Positions 8,713-17,254 are shown, counted from the stretch's first letter. The stretch: 38,054 nt of DNA from Raineya sp964654605 (GCA_964654605.1 CAZZLW010000061.1:1-38054), one strand, 5' to 3'. Translations and numbers: made by a program. The notes: generated from the letters alone by a model not told the origin.

Positions 8713-9132
8713 ATGTTAGCACAATTATTTTATGTAAGCAAACGGTCGCCGAAGTGTAGCGACGCGGATATTGAAAAGATTTTACAAGTCAGTGTAGAAA
8801 ACAACGCCAAAAAGAACATTACTGGCGTTCTGTTGTATTCCAAAGAAAAGTTTTTACAATGTATTGAAGGCGAATTGAGCCACTTATTAGCCCTTTACGA
8901 CAAAATCAAGTTAGATTCGCGTCATTCAGAGGCTATTATGCTGGGTTTAGTGCCTGTAAAAGAGCGAAATTTTCCAAGTTGGCAAATGGCAGGCAAATCC
9001 GTAGATTTGAACAAGGTAGATTTCAAATCGCAAATGAGTGCCGCCGAAAGCGAAGAATTTGAAAGCATACTTTCAGGCAAAGCAAGCTCGGCAGAAAGAG
9101 TAAGTAAAATTATTCAGCTTTTTTTCAAATAA
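8713..9132 (+). CDS. BLUF-domain blue-light photoreceptor
   Basis: A 139-residue single-domain BLUF protein, a flavin-binding blue-light sensor. The photochemical residues sit at the canonical spacing: Tyr7 (LFYVS), Asn31, Gln49 (FLQCIEG), Trp90 and Met92 (FPSWQM). These correspond to AppA Tyr21, Asn45, Gln63, Trp104 and Met106. The fold blocks NITGVLLY and LDSRH are present. A helical C-terminal extension of about 40 residues follows, as in PixD-type proteins that signal by protein contact. No output domain is fused, so the partner is unknown. The gene is flanked on the right by a bidirectional terminator, so it is probably a single-gene transcript. Confidence 0.95.
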   Translation: MLAQLFYVSKRSPKCSDADIEKILQVSVENNAKKNITGVLLYSKEKFLQCIEGELSHLLALYDKIKLDSRHSEAIMLGLVPVKERNFPSWQMAGKSVDLNKVDFKSQMSAAESEEFESILSGKASSAERVSKIIQLFFK

Positions 9133-9136
9133 GCAA

Positions 9137-9161
9137 AAAACCTTCCCAAGCGGAAGGTTTT
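9137..9161. terminator. Bidirectional intrinsic terminator
   Basis: A perfect 10-bp stem (AAAACCTTCC / GGAAGGTTTT) with the 5-nt loop CAAGC, A-rich on the left and T-rich on the right. It lies between the convergent BLUF and accB stop codons and can serve both. Confidence 0.85.
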
Positions 9162-9165
9162 CTTT

Positions 9166-9654
9166 TCAGAGTGGTTCAACTAAAAACAGAGGTTGGTCGT
9201 ATTCCACAGGGCTGGCATTTTCTACCAAAACTTTTACAATACGCCCTGCTACTTCCGATTCAATTTCATTGAAAAGTTTCATTGCCTCTACAATACAGAC
9301 TACTTGTCCGGGCTTAATTTCATCACCGACATTCACGAAATTAGGAGCATCGGGTTTGGGAGCCCTGTAAAACGTTCCAATCATAGGCGATTTGATAGTC
9401 AGGTAGTTGCCTGATGAGGTAGGTTTGCTTTCGGTGCTTGCAGGTTGCGTTTCTGTTTGCGGAGCTACCACAGCAGGCGTAGTAGCCACCGCCGTAGGCA
9501 CTACAACAGGTGTTGAAGCCGTAGGCAGTTCCATTTTAGCTACGCCGCTATGCCTTTTTACACTAATTTTGAACTCATCGGTTTCAATATGTACTTCATC
9601 AAGCGGCGATTGAGCGATAAAATCTATCAAATCACGGATTTCTTTGGCTTTCAT
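9166..9654 (-). CDS. accB: Biotin carboxyl carrier protein of acetyl-CoA carboxylase
   Basis: A 162-residue BCCP. It has an N-terminal alpha region (KEIRDLIDFIAQSPLDEVHI), a flexible Ala/Pro/Thr/Val-rich linker at about 48-80, and a C-terminal biotinyl domain. The biotinylated lysine is Lys126 in VEAMKLFNEIE. The domain is preceded by PMIGTFYRAPKPDAP, the AccB type rather than that of propionyl-CoA carriers. It carries CO2 for malonyl-CoA synthesis together with AccC, whose gene is here about 25 kb away instead of adjacent. ATG 9654 is chosen because the conserved N-terminus starts there. phrB lies 154 bp upstream on the same strand. Confidence 0.95.
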   Translation of the reverse strand: MKAKEIRDLIDFIAQSPLDEVHIETDEFKISVKRHSGVAKMELPTASTPVVVPTAVATTPAVVAPQTETQPASTESKPTSSGNYLTIKSPMIGTFYRAPKPDAPNFVNVGDEIKPGQVVCIVEAMKLFNEIESEVAGRIVKVLVENASPVEYDQPLFLVEPL

Positions 9655-9808
9655 TGCGAAAAAATTTTGGTGAAAATACTCTTTTGCAAAGTGCCTCAAA
9701 TATGCAAGGTTTTCTTGTAAAAACAAAACAAGGTTTCTAAATTTTTCTGCAATTATTCAGAACTGATTGCATATTGAAGTTTGAATGCCTACTTTACCTT
9801 TTCTGGCT

Positions 9809-11344
9809 TTACAAGTTTTCGGCGTTATTTTTATAGGATTGAGCTTGCTCTATGGTTTTCTGCAATTCTGTGCTATCCATTTTGGCAAGCATCTGATACA
9901 CCATTCCGATACGCTGGTTTTTAGCAAGTTTTTCTCGGTGCCGATAATGAAACTCCCAATACAGGCTATTCAAGGGACAGGCTTTTTCGCCGTGTCTTTT
10001 TTTCTTGTCGTAGTAGCAATTTTCGCAGTAGTTGCTCATTTTATCCATATAATTTGCCGAAGCCACATAAGGTTTGCTTGCTACCAAGCCGCCATCGGCA
10101 TATTGGCTCATACCTCTGGTGTTGGTGATTTCAACCCATTCAATAGCGTCTCGGTAAATTCCCAAGTACCATTTATCCACTTCGTCAGGCGAAACGCCCA
10201 AAAGCAAAGCTATATTCCCCGTAACCATAAGTCTTTGGATATGATGAGCAAATGCCTCTTGCAAAGATTGCGTAATAGCGTATCGGGCACAATTCATACG
10301 GGTTTTGCCCGTCCAGTACCAAGAAGGCAAAGGAGCGGAATGTTCAAAATAGTTATTTTGAGCATATTCGGGCATTTTAGCCCAATACACACCACGCATA
10401 TACTCACGCCAGCCCAAAATTTGTCGGACAAAACCCTCAATTTGAGCTATAGAAATTTTGTGGGAATTACTTTGCCAAGCCTCCATCGCTTTCTGTAAAA
10501 CTTCCAAAGGATGTAAAATTTTTACATTCAAAACAAAAGAAAGTTGCGAATGAAACAAATGCGGCTCTTGCGTATGCATAGCGTCTTCATAAGTACCAAA
10601 ATGTGGAAGCAGATTGCTTACAAAGTGTTCCAAAAGTTTCAAGGCTTGCTGGCGTGAAATAGGCGTGTTCAAAATATTGCCAGCGGGCAAAAAACCAATT
10701 GTCTGAACATTCTCCTTTTGTAGCAGTTCAATCAAATCGCTTACATCATTTTGGAAATACGGCTCTTGGGGCAGTGGAACTTGGTAGTTATACTTCTTGC
10801 GATTTTCAGCGTCATAGTTCCAGCGTCCTGTAAGAGGCTCATCACCTTCCATAAGGATATTGTACTTTTTTCGCATTTTGCGATAAAAACTTTCCAAAAG
10901 ATAATTTTTTGCCCCAAAATGCTTGGCTACTTCTTCCCTTTGGCTCAAAAAATGCTCCGTATCAAAGGCTTGGCTCGGAATAGAAATTCTCTGGCAAAAT
11001 TCTATCAGTTGCTTATCCAAACGATACTCATCGGGCAGTTGGTATTCAAACTGCTGAATTTGAAATTTTTGAAAGAGAAATTCTAAATTTTTGCATAAAT
11101 CTTGCCTATTTTCAGGATTATCTAATGCAAAATAAAAAACCTTATGACCTGCATTTTGCAGTTCTTGGGCAAAATTTCGCATAGCGGCGAAAAAAGCAAG
11201 AATTTTTTGAACGTGATGCACCACGTAGTCAGTTTCTTGGCGAATTTCCATCAGCACGTAGAGTCTTTTATCATTTTTTTCTTTGAGCCAAGAATGATTG
11301 CTATTGAGCTGGTCGCCAAGAATAAGCCGAAGTGTCTGAAACAT
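9809..11344 (-). CDS. Fe-S bacterial photolyase/cryptochrome (PhrB type)
   Basis: A 511-residue member of the FeS-BCP group (prokaryotic (6-4) photolyases and CryB). Order: N-terminal Rossmann antenna domain (LRLILGDQLNSNHSW), linker, then the helical FAD domain. The four [4Fe-4S] cysteines are at residues 352 (RMNCARYA), 440, 443 and 456 (CENC...KAC). Their spacing is identical to Cys350/438/441/454 of Agrobacterium PhrB. Further blocks are QILGWREYMRGVYW and NTRGMSQYADGG. It likely repairs UV (6-4) photoproducts with blue light. A flavin reductase gene ends 29 bp upstream on the same strand, so they should be co-transcribed. A blue-light sensing rather than repair role cannot be excluded. 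Confidence 0.93.
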   Translation of the reverse strand: MFQTLRLILGDQLNSNHSWLKEKNDKRLYVLMEIRQETDYVVHHVQKILAFFAAMRNFAQELQNAGHKVFYFALDNPENRQDLCKNLEFLFQKFQIQQFEYQLPDEYRLDKQLIEFCQRISIPSQAFDTEHFLSQREEVAKHFGAKNYLLESFYRKMRKKYNILMEGDEPLTGRWNYDAENRKKYNYQVPLPQEPYFQNDVSDLIELLQKENVQTIGFLPAGNILNTPISRQQALKLLEHFVSNLLPHFGTYEDAMHTQEPHLFHSQLSFVLNVKILHPLEVLQKAMEAWQSNSHKISIAQIEGFVRQILGWREYMRGVYWAKMPEYAQNNYFEHSAPLPSWYWTGKTRMNCARYAITQSLQEAFAHHIQRLMVTGNIALLLGVSPDEVDKWYLGIYRDAIEWVEITNTRGMSQYADGGLVASKPYVASANYMDKMSNYCENCYYDKKKRHGEKACPLNSLYWEFHYRHREKLAKNQRIGMVYQMLAKMDSTELQKTIEQAQSYKNNAENL

Positions 11345-11373
11345 ATTCGTAGCCCTAAGCTATTGGTGAATTT

Positions 11374-11898
11374 TTAAAAATTGATAAATTTTTCAATCTG
11401 ATTATCAATGAGTTGCAAATAAAAATTATTGATTATTTGCTCATTTTGCATATTTTTTTCAATCTGAATAAGTTTCACCTTATAGCCCAAGACGTGTGCA
11501 TTGAGGTAAGAAAAAATATCGTTGAGATGACTAAGAGCCAAAGCCCCTCCTTGTACCCCTGCCGAAAGCCCCACAAGAGCAATTTTTTTATCCATAAAAG
11601 CATTGGGATAAGGCATTCCGTCTATAAAAGCCTTCAAAACACCGGGAAACGAGCCATTATACTCGGGAACGATAAAAATGAGCTTTTCGGAAGCCAAAAC
11701 CTTTTCACGCAAAGCATTAAAAACTGGATTTTTGCCTTCGTTTTCATAGAGAGCCGAAACAATAAAATCGGGAGGTAAATCTTTCAAATTGATGATTTCG
11801 GCTTGGGCTTGCTTACTTTGTAAAACTTTTTGGTAATACTCGGCAATGATTTCAGAAGTAGAATCGCTTCGGTTGGTGCTCACAACAATGGTTATCAT
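11374..11898 (-). CDS. NADPH-dependent FMN reductase family protein
   Basis: A 174-residue flavodoxin-fold protein. The FMN phosphate loop is STNRSDSTSE at the N-terminus, the second FMN block is VPEYNGSFPGVLKAFIDGMP, and the third is GLSAGVQGG. These match NAD(P)H-dependent FMN reductases and related quinone reductases. It is the first gene of a two-gene unit with the photolyase, which suggests it could supply reduced flavin; this is inference. The upstream gap of about 150 bp separates it from the divergent peptide transporter. Confidence 0.88.
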   Translation of the reverse strand: MITIVVSTNRSDSTSEIIAEYYQKVLQSKQAQAEIINLKDLPPDFIVSALYENEGKNPVFNALREKVLASEKLIFIVPEYNGSFPGVLKAFIDGMPYPNAFMDKKIALVGLSAGVQGGALALSHLNDIFSYLNAHVLGYKVKLIQIEKNMQNEQIINNFYLQLIDNQIEKFINF

Positions 11899-12051
11899 AA
11901 AAGTCTGATTTGACTGCTTATTTTTTTCAATTCAAAAACCCAAAAAGGCAGATAAAGTTTGCTTTTGCACAAATTTTTCCAAAAAAATTTGGATTAAAGT
12001 AATTTTTCCTTGTATTTTGAAGGGTTAAACACTGAAAAAACTACAAAAAAT

Positions 12052-13437
12052 ATGCAGGAAACAACTACTTCTAAAAACGCACACCCACCAGGGCTGTTCT
12101 TGCTTTTTTTTACTGAAATGTGGGAACGTTTCAGTTATTATGGTATGCGAGGTATTCTTACGCTTTATCTTTCCAAAACTGCAATGCAAGGCGGTTTGGG
12201 ATTTGCCAAAGATGACGCCTCTATTATTTATGGCTGGTTCACAGGGCTTGTGTATCTGACACCCATTATTGGAGGTTACATTGCCGATAGGTACATAGGA
12301 CAAAGAAAAGCCATTCTCATAGGTGGTGTTACGATGATGTTTGGGCAATTTAGTTTGGCTTCTACACCTCAATTAGGGGTTTGGGCTACTTGGCTGGGGC
12401 TTGCACTGCTTATTATTGGAAATGGCTTTTTCAAACCTAACATTTCAACCATTGTAGGGGCATTGTATCCACAAGGCGACCCCCGCCGCGATAGTGCTTT
12501 TACCATTTTTTATATGGGTATCAATTTAGGAGCATTTTTTGCACCTTTGGTATGTGGCTATTTAGCAGAGGATTTATTTGCAGTAAAAAAAGTAGTTGAT
12601 GGCAAAGAAGTTATTGAACGCTATGCTTTTGAGTATGGATTTTTGGCGGCGGGTATAGGAATGCTACTAGGACAGATTGTATTCAATACGCTGGCACCTC
12701 GCTTGCTCGGAAGCATTGGGAAAGGCATAAAAATTCAAAGTAAAGAGGAGCAAGAGCTACATAATCAGCCGCTTACTGAGGAAGAACGCGATAGAATGGC
12801 AGTTATTCTGACACTTACTATCTTTACTGTGTTCTTTTGGGCAGGTTTTGAGCAGGCAGGCAGTTCGCTAACCCTTTACACCGATAGCTACATCAATCGC
12901 CAAATTGGAGATTTTATCATACCTACTTCTTGGTTTCAGTCTGTCAATCCGCTTTTTATTGTCTTTTTGGGTCCGCTTTTTTCTATACTTTGGTTGAGTT
13001 TAGCCAAAAAAGGCAAAGATTTGAGCATACCTGTAAAAATGAGCTTGGGAATGGTACTATTGGGTATCGGCTTTTTCTTTATGGTTGGGGCAGTAATGGA
13101 GCGTGGCGGCAATAGTGCAGATGTCAATATCAAAGCAAGTTTGATGTGGTTGGTGCTTACTTATCTGTTTCATACCATTGGCGAGCTATGTCTTTCGCCT
13201 ATTGGGCTTTCAATGGTTACGCGTCTTGCTCCTGTAAAACTTGCTTCAATGCTAATGGGCGTTTGGTTTTTAGCTCCATTTTTGGCACAAATTGTGGGCG
13301 GTTATATTGCCAGCTATGTAGAAAGATTAGGAGCTTTAGAAATATTTGCGGCTATTGGAGGCTTTGCCATACTTGCAGGACTTGTACTTTTTGCTATCTC
13401 TCGCAAGCTCGTAAAAATGATGCACGGCAGAGGCTAA
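12052..13437 (+). CDS. POT family proton-coupled di/tripeptide transporter
   Basis: A 461-residue inner-membrane symporter of the PTR2/POT family, with 12 to 14 membrane helices visible as hydrophobic stretches. The proton-coupling motif ExxER is seen as EMWERFSYYG at the N-terminus, followed by GGYIADRYIGQRKAI and GNGFFKPNIST. The family takes up di- and tripeptides, fitting a proteolytic lifestyle suggested by the secreted peptidase at 23.8 kb. ATG 12052 is chosen; an ATG 14 codons upstream would add a polar tail not usual in the family. A strong terminator directly follows. Confidence 0.93.
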   Translation: MQETTTSKNAHPPGLFLLFFTEMWERFSYYGMRGILTLYLSKTAMQGGLGFAKDDASIIYGWFTGLVYLTPIIGGYIADRYIGQRKAILIGGVTMMFGQFSLASTPQLGVWATWLGLALLIIGNGFFKPNISTIVGALYPQGDPRRDSAFTIFYMGINLGAFFAPLVCGYLAEDLFAVKKVVDGKEVIERYAFEYGFLAAGIGMLLGQIVFNTLAPRLLGSIGKGIKIQSKEEQELHNQPLTEEERDRMAVILTLTIFTVFFWAGFEQAGSSLTLYTDSYINRQIGDFIIPTSWFQSVNPLFIVFLGPLFSILWLSLAKKGKDLSIPVKMSLGMVLLGIGFFFMVGAVMERGGNSADVNIKASLMWLVLTYLFHTIGELCLSPIGLSMVTRLAPVKLASMLMGVWFLAPFLAQIVGGYIASYVERLGALEIFAAIGGFAILAGLVLFAISRKLVKMMHGRG

Positions 13438-13483
13438 TAAAATAAAAAGGGACGCAGAAATATGCGTCCCTTTTTATTTTATT
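13436..13483. terminator. Strong bidirectional intrinsic terminator
   Basis: A perfect 21-bp stem whose core is AAAAAGGGACGCA / TGCGTCCCTTTTT, with the 6-nt loop GAAATA. A- and T-rich flanks occur on both sides. It overlaps the stop region of the peptide transporter on the left and the stop codon of the SRPBCC gene on the right, and serves both convergent genes. Confidence 0.95.
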
Positions 13484-13955
13484 ACTGCAAAACCGCCGTT
13501 TGGGGGAATATTTCTTCTAAAATCTTGTATCGGTAGTCAAAAATATATTCCAAACGCTTACGCACAAAAAGAGCATTGGCTACTTTGCCTAAAAGCCCCA
13601 AAGGAATTTTATAGCTTACCAAGTCTTCCATTTCTACGCCTTCACGAACCTCGCGAAAATGGTGCTGATGATGCCAAAAGCTATACGGACCAAATCGCTG
13701 TTCATCTACAAAGAAATAAGGTTCTCTTACGTGAGTAATTTCAGTTACCCAGTTCATCGGAATACCCAACAAAGGACGCACTTTGTAGGCAATAATCATT
13801 CCTGCATACATTTTCTGTTCGGGGCTAATGAGTTTCACCTCAAAGCCCATATCGGGAGGCGTTATTTTTTTCAGATTGAAGGGTGAAGAAAAAAACTCCC
13901 AAGCCTCTTCCAAAGTTATTGGCAAAACCTGCTTACGATACAATTGATAAAGCAT
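13482..13955 (-). CDS. SRPBCC (START-like) family protein
   Basis: A 157-residue protein of the START/Bet v 1-like ligand-binding superfamily. It opens with VLPITLEEAWEFFSSPFNL and KKITPPDMGFEV, and ends with a long C-terminal helix. Such proteins bind hydrophobic ligands in a deep cavity. In many Bacteroidota relatives occur near photolyase genes and are sometimes annotated as cell-division inhibitors, without firm evidence. Here the photolyase is 2.1 kb away with the transporter and flavin reductase genes between. A 34-bp near-perfect palindrome ends 1 bp before its start codon, which points to tight control. The ligand is unknown. Confidence 0.85.
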   Translation of the reverse strand: MLYQLYRKQVLPITLEEAWEFFSSPFNLKKITPPDMGFEVKLISPEQKMYAGMIIAYKVRPLLGIPMNWVTEITHVREPYFFVDEQRFGPYSFWHHQHHFREVREGVEMEDLVSYKIPLGLLGKVANALFVRKRLEYIFDYRYKILEEIFPQTAVLQ

Positions 13956-13956
13956 A

Positions 13957-13990
13957 AGTAGTACAAAGTAAATTTTTACTTTATACTACT
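13957..13990. promoter_or_regulatory. 34-bp near-perfect palindrome upstream of SRPBCC gene
   Basis: The arms AGTAGTACAAAGTAAA and TTTACTTTATACTACT are complementary at 15 of 16 positions and are separated only by TT. The element ends 1 bp from the start codon (13953-13955). It could be an operator for a dimeric regulator or a 5' RNA hairpin that blocks initiation. It is too AT-rich and lacks the U-tract placement to be a normal terminator of the SRPBCC gene. Confidence 0.6.
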
Positions 13991-14026
13991 TTTGCAACAA
14001 AAATGTTTTGCTATGAAGTGGAAAAT

Positions 14027-14911
14027 CTATCCTTTTTTACGCATTTGCTCCAAGAAATCCCACATTTGTTCGGGTAAAGCGACAAGGTCATTAAATTCGC
14101 CTGCTCCTCTAATCCATTCACCGCCATCTATGGTAATTACTTCGCCATTGATGTAAGCAGAAAAGTCAGACATCAAATAAGCGGCTAAATTGGCAAGTTC
14201 CTGATGCTCTCCTACTCTACCCAAAGGAATACGATGCTCAGGCGAAAGTTTTTTACCCAAATCTGTTTCGGCAAGTGCAGGCGGAAACAAACGTTCCCAA
14301 GCCCCAGGCGTAGGAAAAGGACCGGGTGCAATGGCATTGAAGCGAATTTTATGTCTTGCCCACTCAACAGCAAGCGAACGTGTAAGAGCCAGCACACCCG
14401 CCTTGGCACAAGCCGAAGGTACTACAAAGCCCGAACCTGTCCAAGCATAGGTAGTTACAATGCTTAAAACACTTGCAGGAATTTGCTCTTTAATCCAATA
14501 CTTGCCAAAAGCAAGGGTGCAGTAGTATGTTCCTTTTAGCACAATATCTACAACGGTATCAAAAGCCTTTGCCGAAAGCCTTTCGGTAGGACTGATAAAA
14601 TTTCCTGCGGCGTTATTCACAAGTCCATTGACTTTACCAAAACGTTCAACACTTTGGGTAAGCATTGCTTCTACTTCCTCATATTTACGCACATCACAAG
14701 CAAAATAAGCAATATTGGTATTGTTGGTTTCGGAAGCGAGTTTTTGAGCGGCTTCTTGTAAAACCTCTATTTTTCGGCTTGTAATCACTACATTTGCCCC
14801 AAGTTCTAAAAAATACTTACTCATAGAATAGCCCAGACCTGTACCGCCGCCTGTAACTACTATGGTTTTGCCCGAAAGAGCATTTTCGCGTAACATTCCT
14901 TGTGTGTGCAT
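14027..14911 (-). CDS. SDR oxidoreductase, 2,4-dienoyl-CoA reductase-like
   Basis: A 294-residue short-chain dehydrogenase. The cofactor loop is TGGGTGLG, and the block NNAAGNFISPTERLS is typical of 2,4-dienoyl-CoA reductases. The classical YxxxK is replaced by SxxxK (Ser166, Lys170). A tyrosine at 155 (TTYAWTGSGF) takes the place of Tyr199 in mammalian DECR, with the same 15-residue spacing to the lysine. This supports NADPH-dependent 2,4-dienoyl-CoA reduction in oxidation of unsaturated fatty acids. No other beta-oxidation gene is beside it. The SRPBCC gene lies 71 bp downstream on the same strand but has its own palindromic upstream region. Confidence 0.9.
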   Translation of the reverse strand: MHTQGMLRENALSGKTIVVTGGGTGLGYSMSKYFLELGANVVITSRKIEVLQEAAQKLASETNNTNIAYFACDVRKYEEVEAMLTQSVERFGKVNGLVNNAAGNFISPTERLSAKAFDTVVDIVLKGTYYCTLAFGKYWIKEQIPASVLSIVTTYAWTGSGFVVPSACAKAGVLALTRSLAVEWARHKIRFNAIAPGPFPTPGAWERLFPPALAETDLGKKLSPEHRIPLGRVGEHQELANLAAYLMSDFSAYINGEVITIDGGEWIRGAGEFNDLVALPEQMWDFLEQMRKKG

Positions 14912-15039
14912 AAGTAAAATCTTTTAAGTTTAGAAATTTGTTTTTTGTTTGATTTTCAAATATTTATGATGAAACCTCCCCAAAACAGGTTTGTTTCAAT
15001 ATTTTTTTGAATGAAGTAAATTAGCCAAGCCCTTGGTAT

Positions 15040-16002
15040 TTATTCATTGAATAATTCTCTCAACTTTTGTTGCAAGAGTCTTTTATCGGGTAGTTGGGTT
15101 TGATATTCTGCCACCATTGTTGGTGATAAACTTCTACTCAAAGCATATTCAACAACTTCGCTGTCCTTATCTTTGCAAAGCAATATGCCTATGCTCGGAT
15201 TTTCGTGAGGTTTTTTAATATTTCGGTCAAGTGCTTCTAAATAAAAATTAAGCTTTCCCAGATGCTCTGGCTGAAACTTATCTGCTTTCAATTCAATAGC
15301 AACCAAACATTGCAGAGAACGATGATAGAAAAGTAAATCTACAAAAAAATCAGAAAAACCTACCTGTAATTTATACTCTTCCCCAATAAATAAAAAATCT
15401 CTTCCAAGCTCAAGGATAAAATTTTTCATTTGCTTGACAAGCTCTTTTTGCAAATCTTTTTCGCTATGCTTTTCCGATAAGTTTAAGAATTCAAACACAT
15501 AACTATCTTTGAGAGTGTTAGTGAAATTTTTTTCTGGCAAATTGAATAAATTTGAGGAATTACTCAGCATCGTTCTTTCAAATAGGCTTGCTGATATTTG
15601 CCTATCTAACTCTCTAACACTATAATTTTCTTGTTTAGCAAGTTTCAAATAAAATTCTCTCTCCTCTATGGTTTTACACCTTGAAATGATTATTAAATTG
15701 TGTGACCAACTTATTTCTCTCAACAGCGTTGAGAGTTGAGGTGTTTCTTTGTATGCCTCATAAAACTGCTTCATTCGCCAAATATTTTTATCTGAAAATC
15801 CTTTTATGCTTGGCTCGTTGGTCAAGATGTATTTTGCCAATTCAGTTACCACACCATCACCCCACTGAGAGCTTGAAACCTTTTTACTTACATACTCTCC
15901 TATATTCCAATATAGATTTATCAATTCAGCATTGACTGCTTTGAGAGCATTTTTCTGTGCTTTTTTTATCAATTGAACGATTTCAAAAAAATCTTTTTCC
16001 AT
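15040..16002 (-). CDS. PD-(D/E)XK nuclease domain protein, YhcG/DUF1016 family
   Basis: A 320-residue protein with the family's two parts. The N-terminal DUF1016 helical domain includes LYWNIGEYVSKK and SWSHNLIIISRCK. The C-terminal PD-(D/E)XK domain has Asp222 (FFVDLLFYH), Glu237 and Lys239 (VAIELKADKF), then GKLNFYLEALD. All nuclease residues are present, so it should be active. YhcG-type genes are found sporadically, often in mobile or restriction-like contexts; the biological role is unsettled. It starts 11 bp after the mnmA stop codon on the same strand, so it should be read from the mnmA transcript. Confidence 0.9.
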   Translation of the reverse strand: MEKDFFEIVQLIKKAQKNALKAVNAELINLYWNIGEYVSKKVSSSQWGDGVVTELAKYILTNEPSIKGFSDKNIWRMKQFYEAYKETPQLSTLLREISWSHNLIIISRCKTIEEREFYLKLAKQENYSVRELDRQISASLFERTMLSNSSNLFNLPEKNFTNTLKDSYVFEFLNLSEKHSEKDLQKELVKQMKNFILELGRDFLFIGEEYKLQVGFSDFFVDLLFYHRSLQCLVAIELKADKFQPEHLGKLNFYLEALDRNIKKPHENPSIGILLCKDKDSEVVEYALSRSLSPTMVAEYQTQLPDKRLLQQKLRELFNE

Positions 16003-16013
16003 AAAATTTAGTT

Positions 16014-17183
16014 TCAGGCTATCACTCCCGAACCGATTAGTTCGTTTTTTTCATACCAAACTACAAATTGTCCGGGCGTAATGGCTTGCTGAGCCTCTTG
16101 AAAAAGGATATACAGAAAATCTGCTTCTTGATAAAGTGTAGCCTTGCTCAATGGTTGTCGGTAACGAATACGAGCTAAGTACTCCCTTTTTTCGCCTACT
16201 TGCATACGCAAATCTTCACGAACCCAATGTACATCTGCATTTCGTACCCGCAAACCTTTTCGGTTGAGGGCAGGGTGGTCGTGTCCTTGCCCTACATAAA
16301 CAATATTTTCTGCAACATCAGTAGCCAAGACGAACAAAGGTTTGGGCTTACCACCTACATTTAAGCCTTTTCTTTGCCCAATAGTAAAAAAGTGTGCCCC
16401 AATATGCTCCCCCACAAACTTGCCATCAGAGGAATGAAAATGATAGGCTTCGGTAAGTGTATGTAAATCATCGGTTTTGCCGTTCTGCTTAAAAATAGGA
16501 CTATTTGCGTCAATTTCAATAATTCTACCTTTTTTAGGAGCAAGTTGTTGTTGCAAGAAGTCGGGCAGGCGAATTTTACCTACAAAACACAAGCCTTGTG
16601 AGTCCTTTTTTTCGGCGGTAATCAAATCTGCTTTTTTGGCAATAGCTCTCACCTCACTTTTTTTCAAATGTCCTATCGGGAAAAGAGCTTTGGCGAGTTG
16701 CTCTTGGGTAAGTTGGCAGAGAAAATAGCTTTGGTCTTTGTTTTCATCTCTGCCCGCCAGCAAACGATAAATCGTTTTTCCGTCTTTGCCAAAACTATCT
16801 TTCTGTGCGTAATGTCCTGTGGCTACAAAATCTGCTCCCAGTTGGAGAGCGGCGTTCAGAAATACATCAAATTTTATTTCTCGGTTACAGAGTACATCAG
16901 GGTTAGGGGTTCTACCTGCCTCGTATTCGGCGAACATATAATCTACAATTCGCTGTTTGTATTCTTTGCTCAAATCTAGTACCCGAAAGGGAATATTTAG
17001 CTTTTCGGCTACAATGAGGGCATCGTTGCTATCTTCTACCCAAGGACATTCATTGTTGATGACAACGCTTTCATCGTGCCAGTTTTTCATAAAAATTCCA
17101 ATTACTTCATAGCCTTGCTCTTTGAGCAAATACGCCGCCACACTGGAATCTACTCCCCCCGACATTCCGACAACTACACGCAT
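16014..17183 (-). CDS. mnmA: tRNA-specific 2-thiouridylase MnmA
   Basis: A 389-residue enzyme that makes the 2-thio group of U34 in tRNAs for Lys, Glu and Gln. The ATP loop GMSGGVDSS is at the N-terminus. The two catalytic cysteines are in NPDVLCNREIKF and SQGLCFVGKI, and the tRNA-binding block GATGHYAQ-like (VATGHYAQ) and FTIGQRKGLNVGG are present. Length is normal for the family. A promoter-like site lies about 70 bp upstream. The DUF1016 nuclease gene follows after 11 bp. Assignment is firm. Confidence 0.96.
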   Translation of the reverse strand: MRVVVGMSGGVDSSVAAYLLKEQGYEVIGIFMKNWHDESVVINNECPWVEDSNDALIVAEKLNIPFRVLDLSKEYKQRIVDYMFAEYEAGRTPNPDVLCNREIKFDVFLNAALQLGADFVATGHYAQKDSFGKDGKTIYRLLAGRDENKDQSYFLCQLTQEQLAKALFPIGHLKKSEVRAIAKKADLITAEKKDSQGLCFVGKIRLPDFLQQQLAPKKGRIIEIDANSPIFKQNGKTDDLHTLTEAYHFHSSDGKFVGEHIGAHFFTIGQRKGLNVGGKPKPLFVLATDVAENIVYVGQGHDHPALNRKGLRVRNADVHWVREDLRMQVGEKREYLARIRYRQPLSKATLYQEADFLYILFQEAQQAITPGQFVVWYEKNELIGSGVIA

Positions 17184-17254
17184 TTTTTTGCTAAGATTAA
17201 AATGATTTTCAAGATTTACAAAAATTTAGTTTCCTAAACCACCTAAAAAACGTT

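Noticed and set aside
9785..10498. A 237-codon open frame on the plus strand
   Set aside because: It lies wholly antisense to the photolyase gene, whose cofactor residues are intact; its protein has no family features.
13987..13994. TACTTTTG on the plus strand as a -7 promoter box
   Set aside because: No TTG lies at a fitting distance upstream and no plus-strand gene follows; it is part of the palindrome arm and its flank.
14027..14911. SDR as an inactive enzyme because YxxxK is missing
   Set aside because: The Tyr155, Ser166 and Lys170 set has the same spacing as in 2,4-dienoyl-CoA reductases, so the site is complete.
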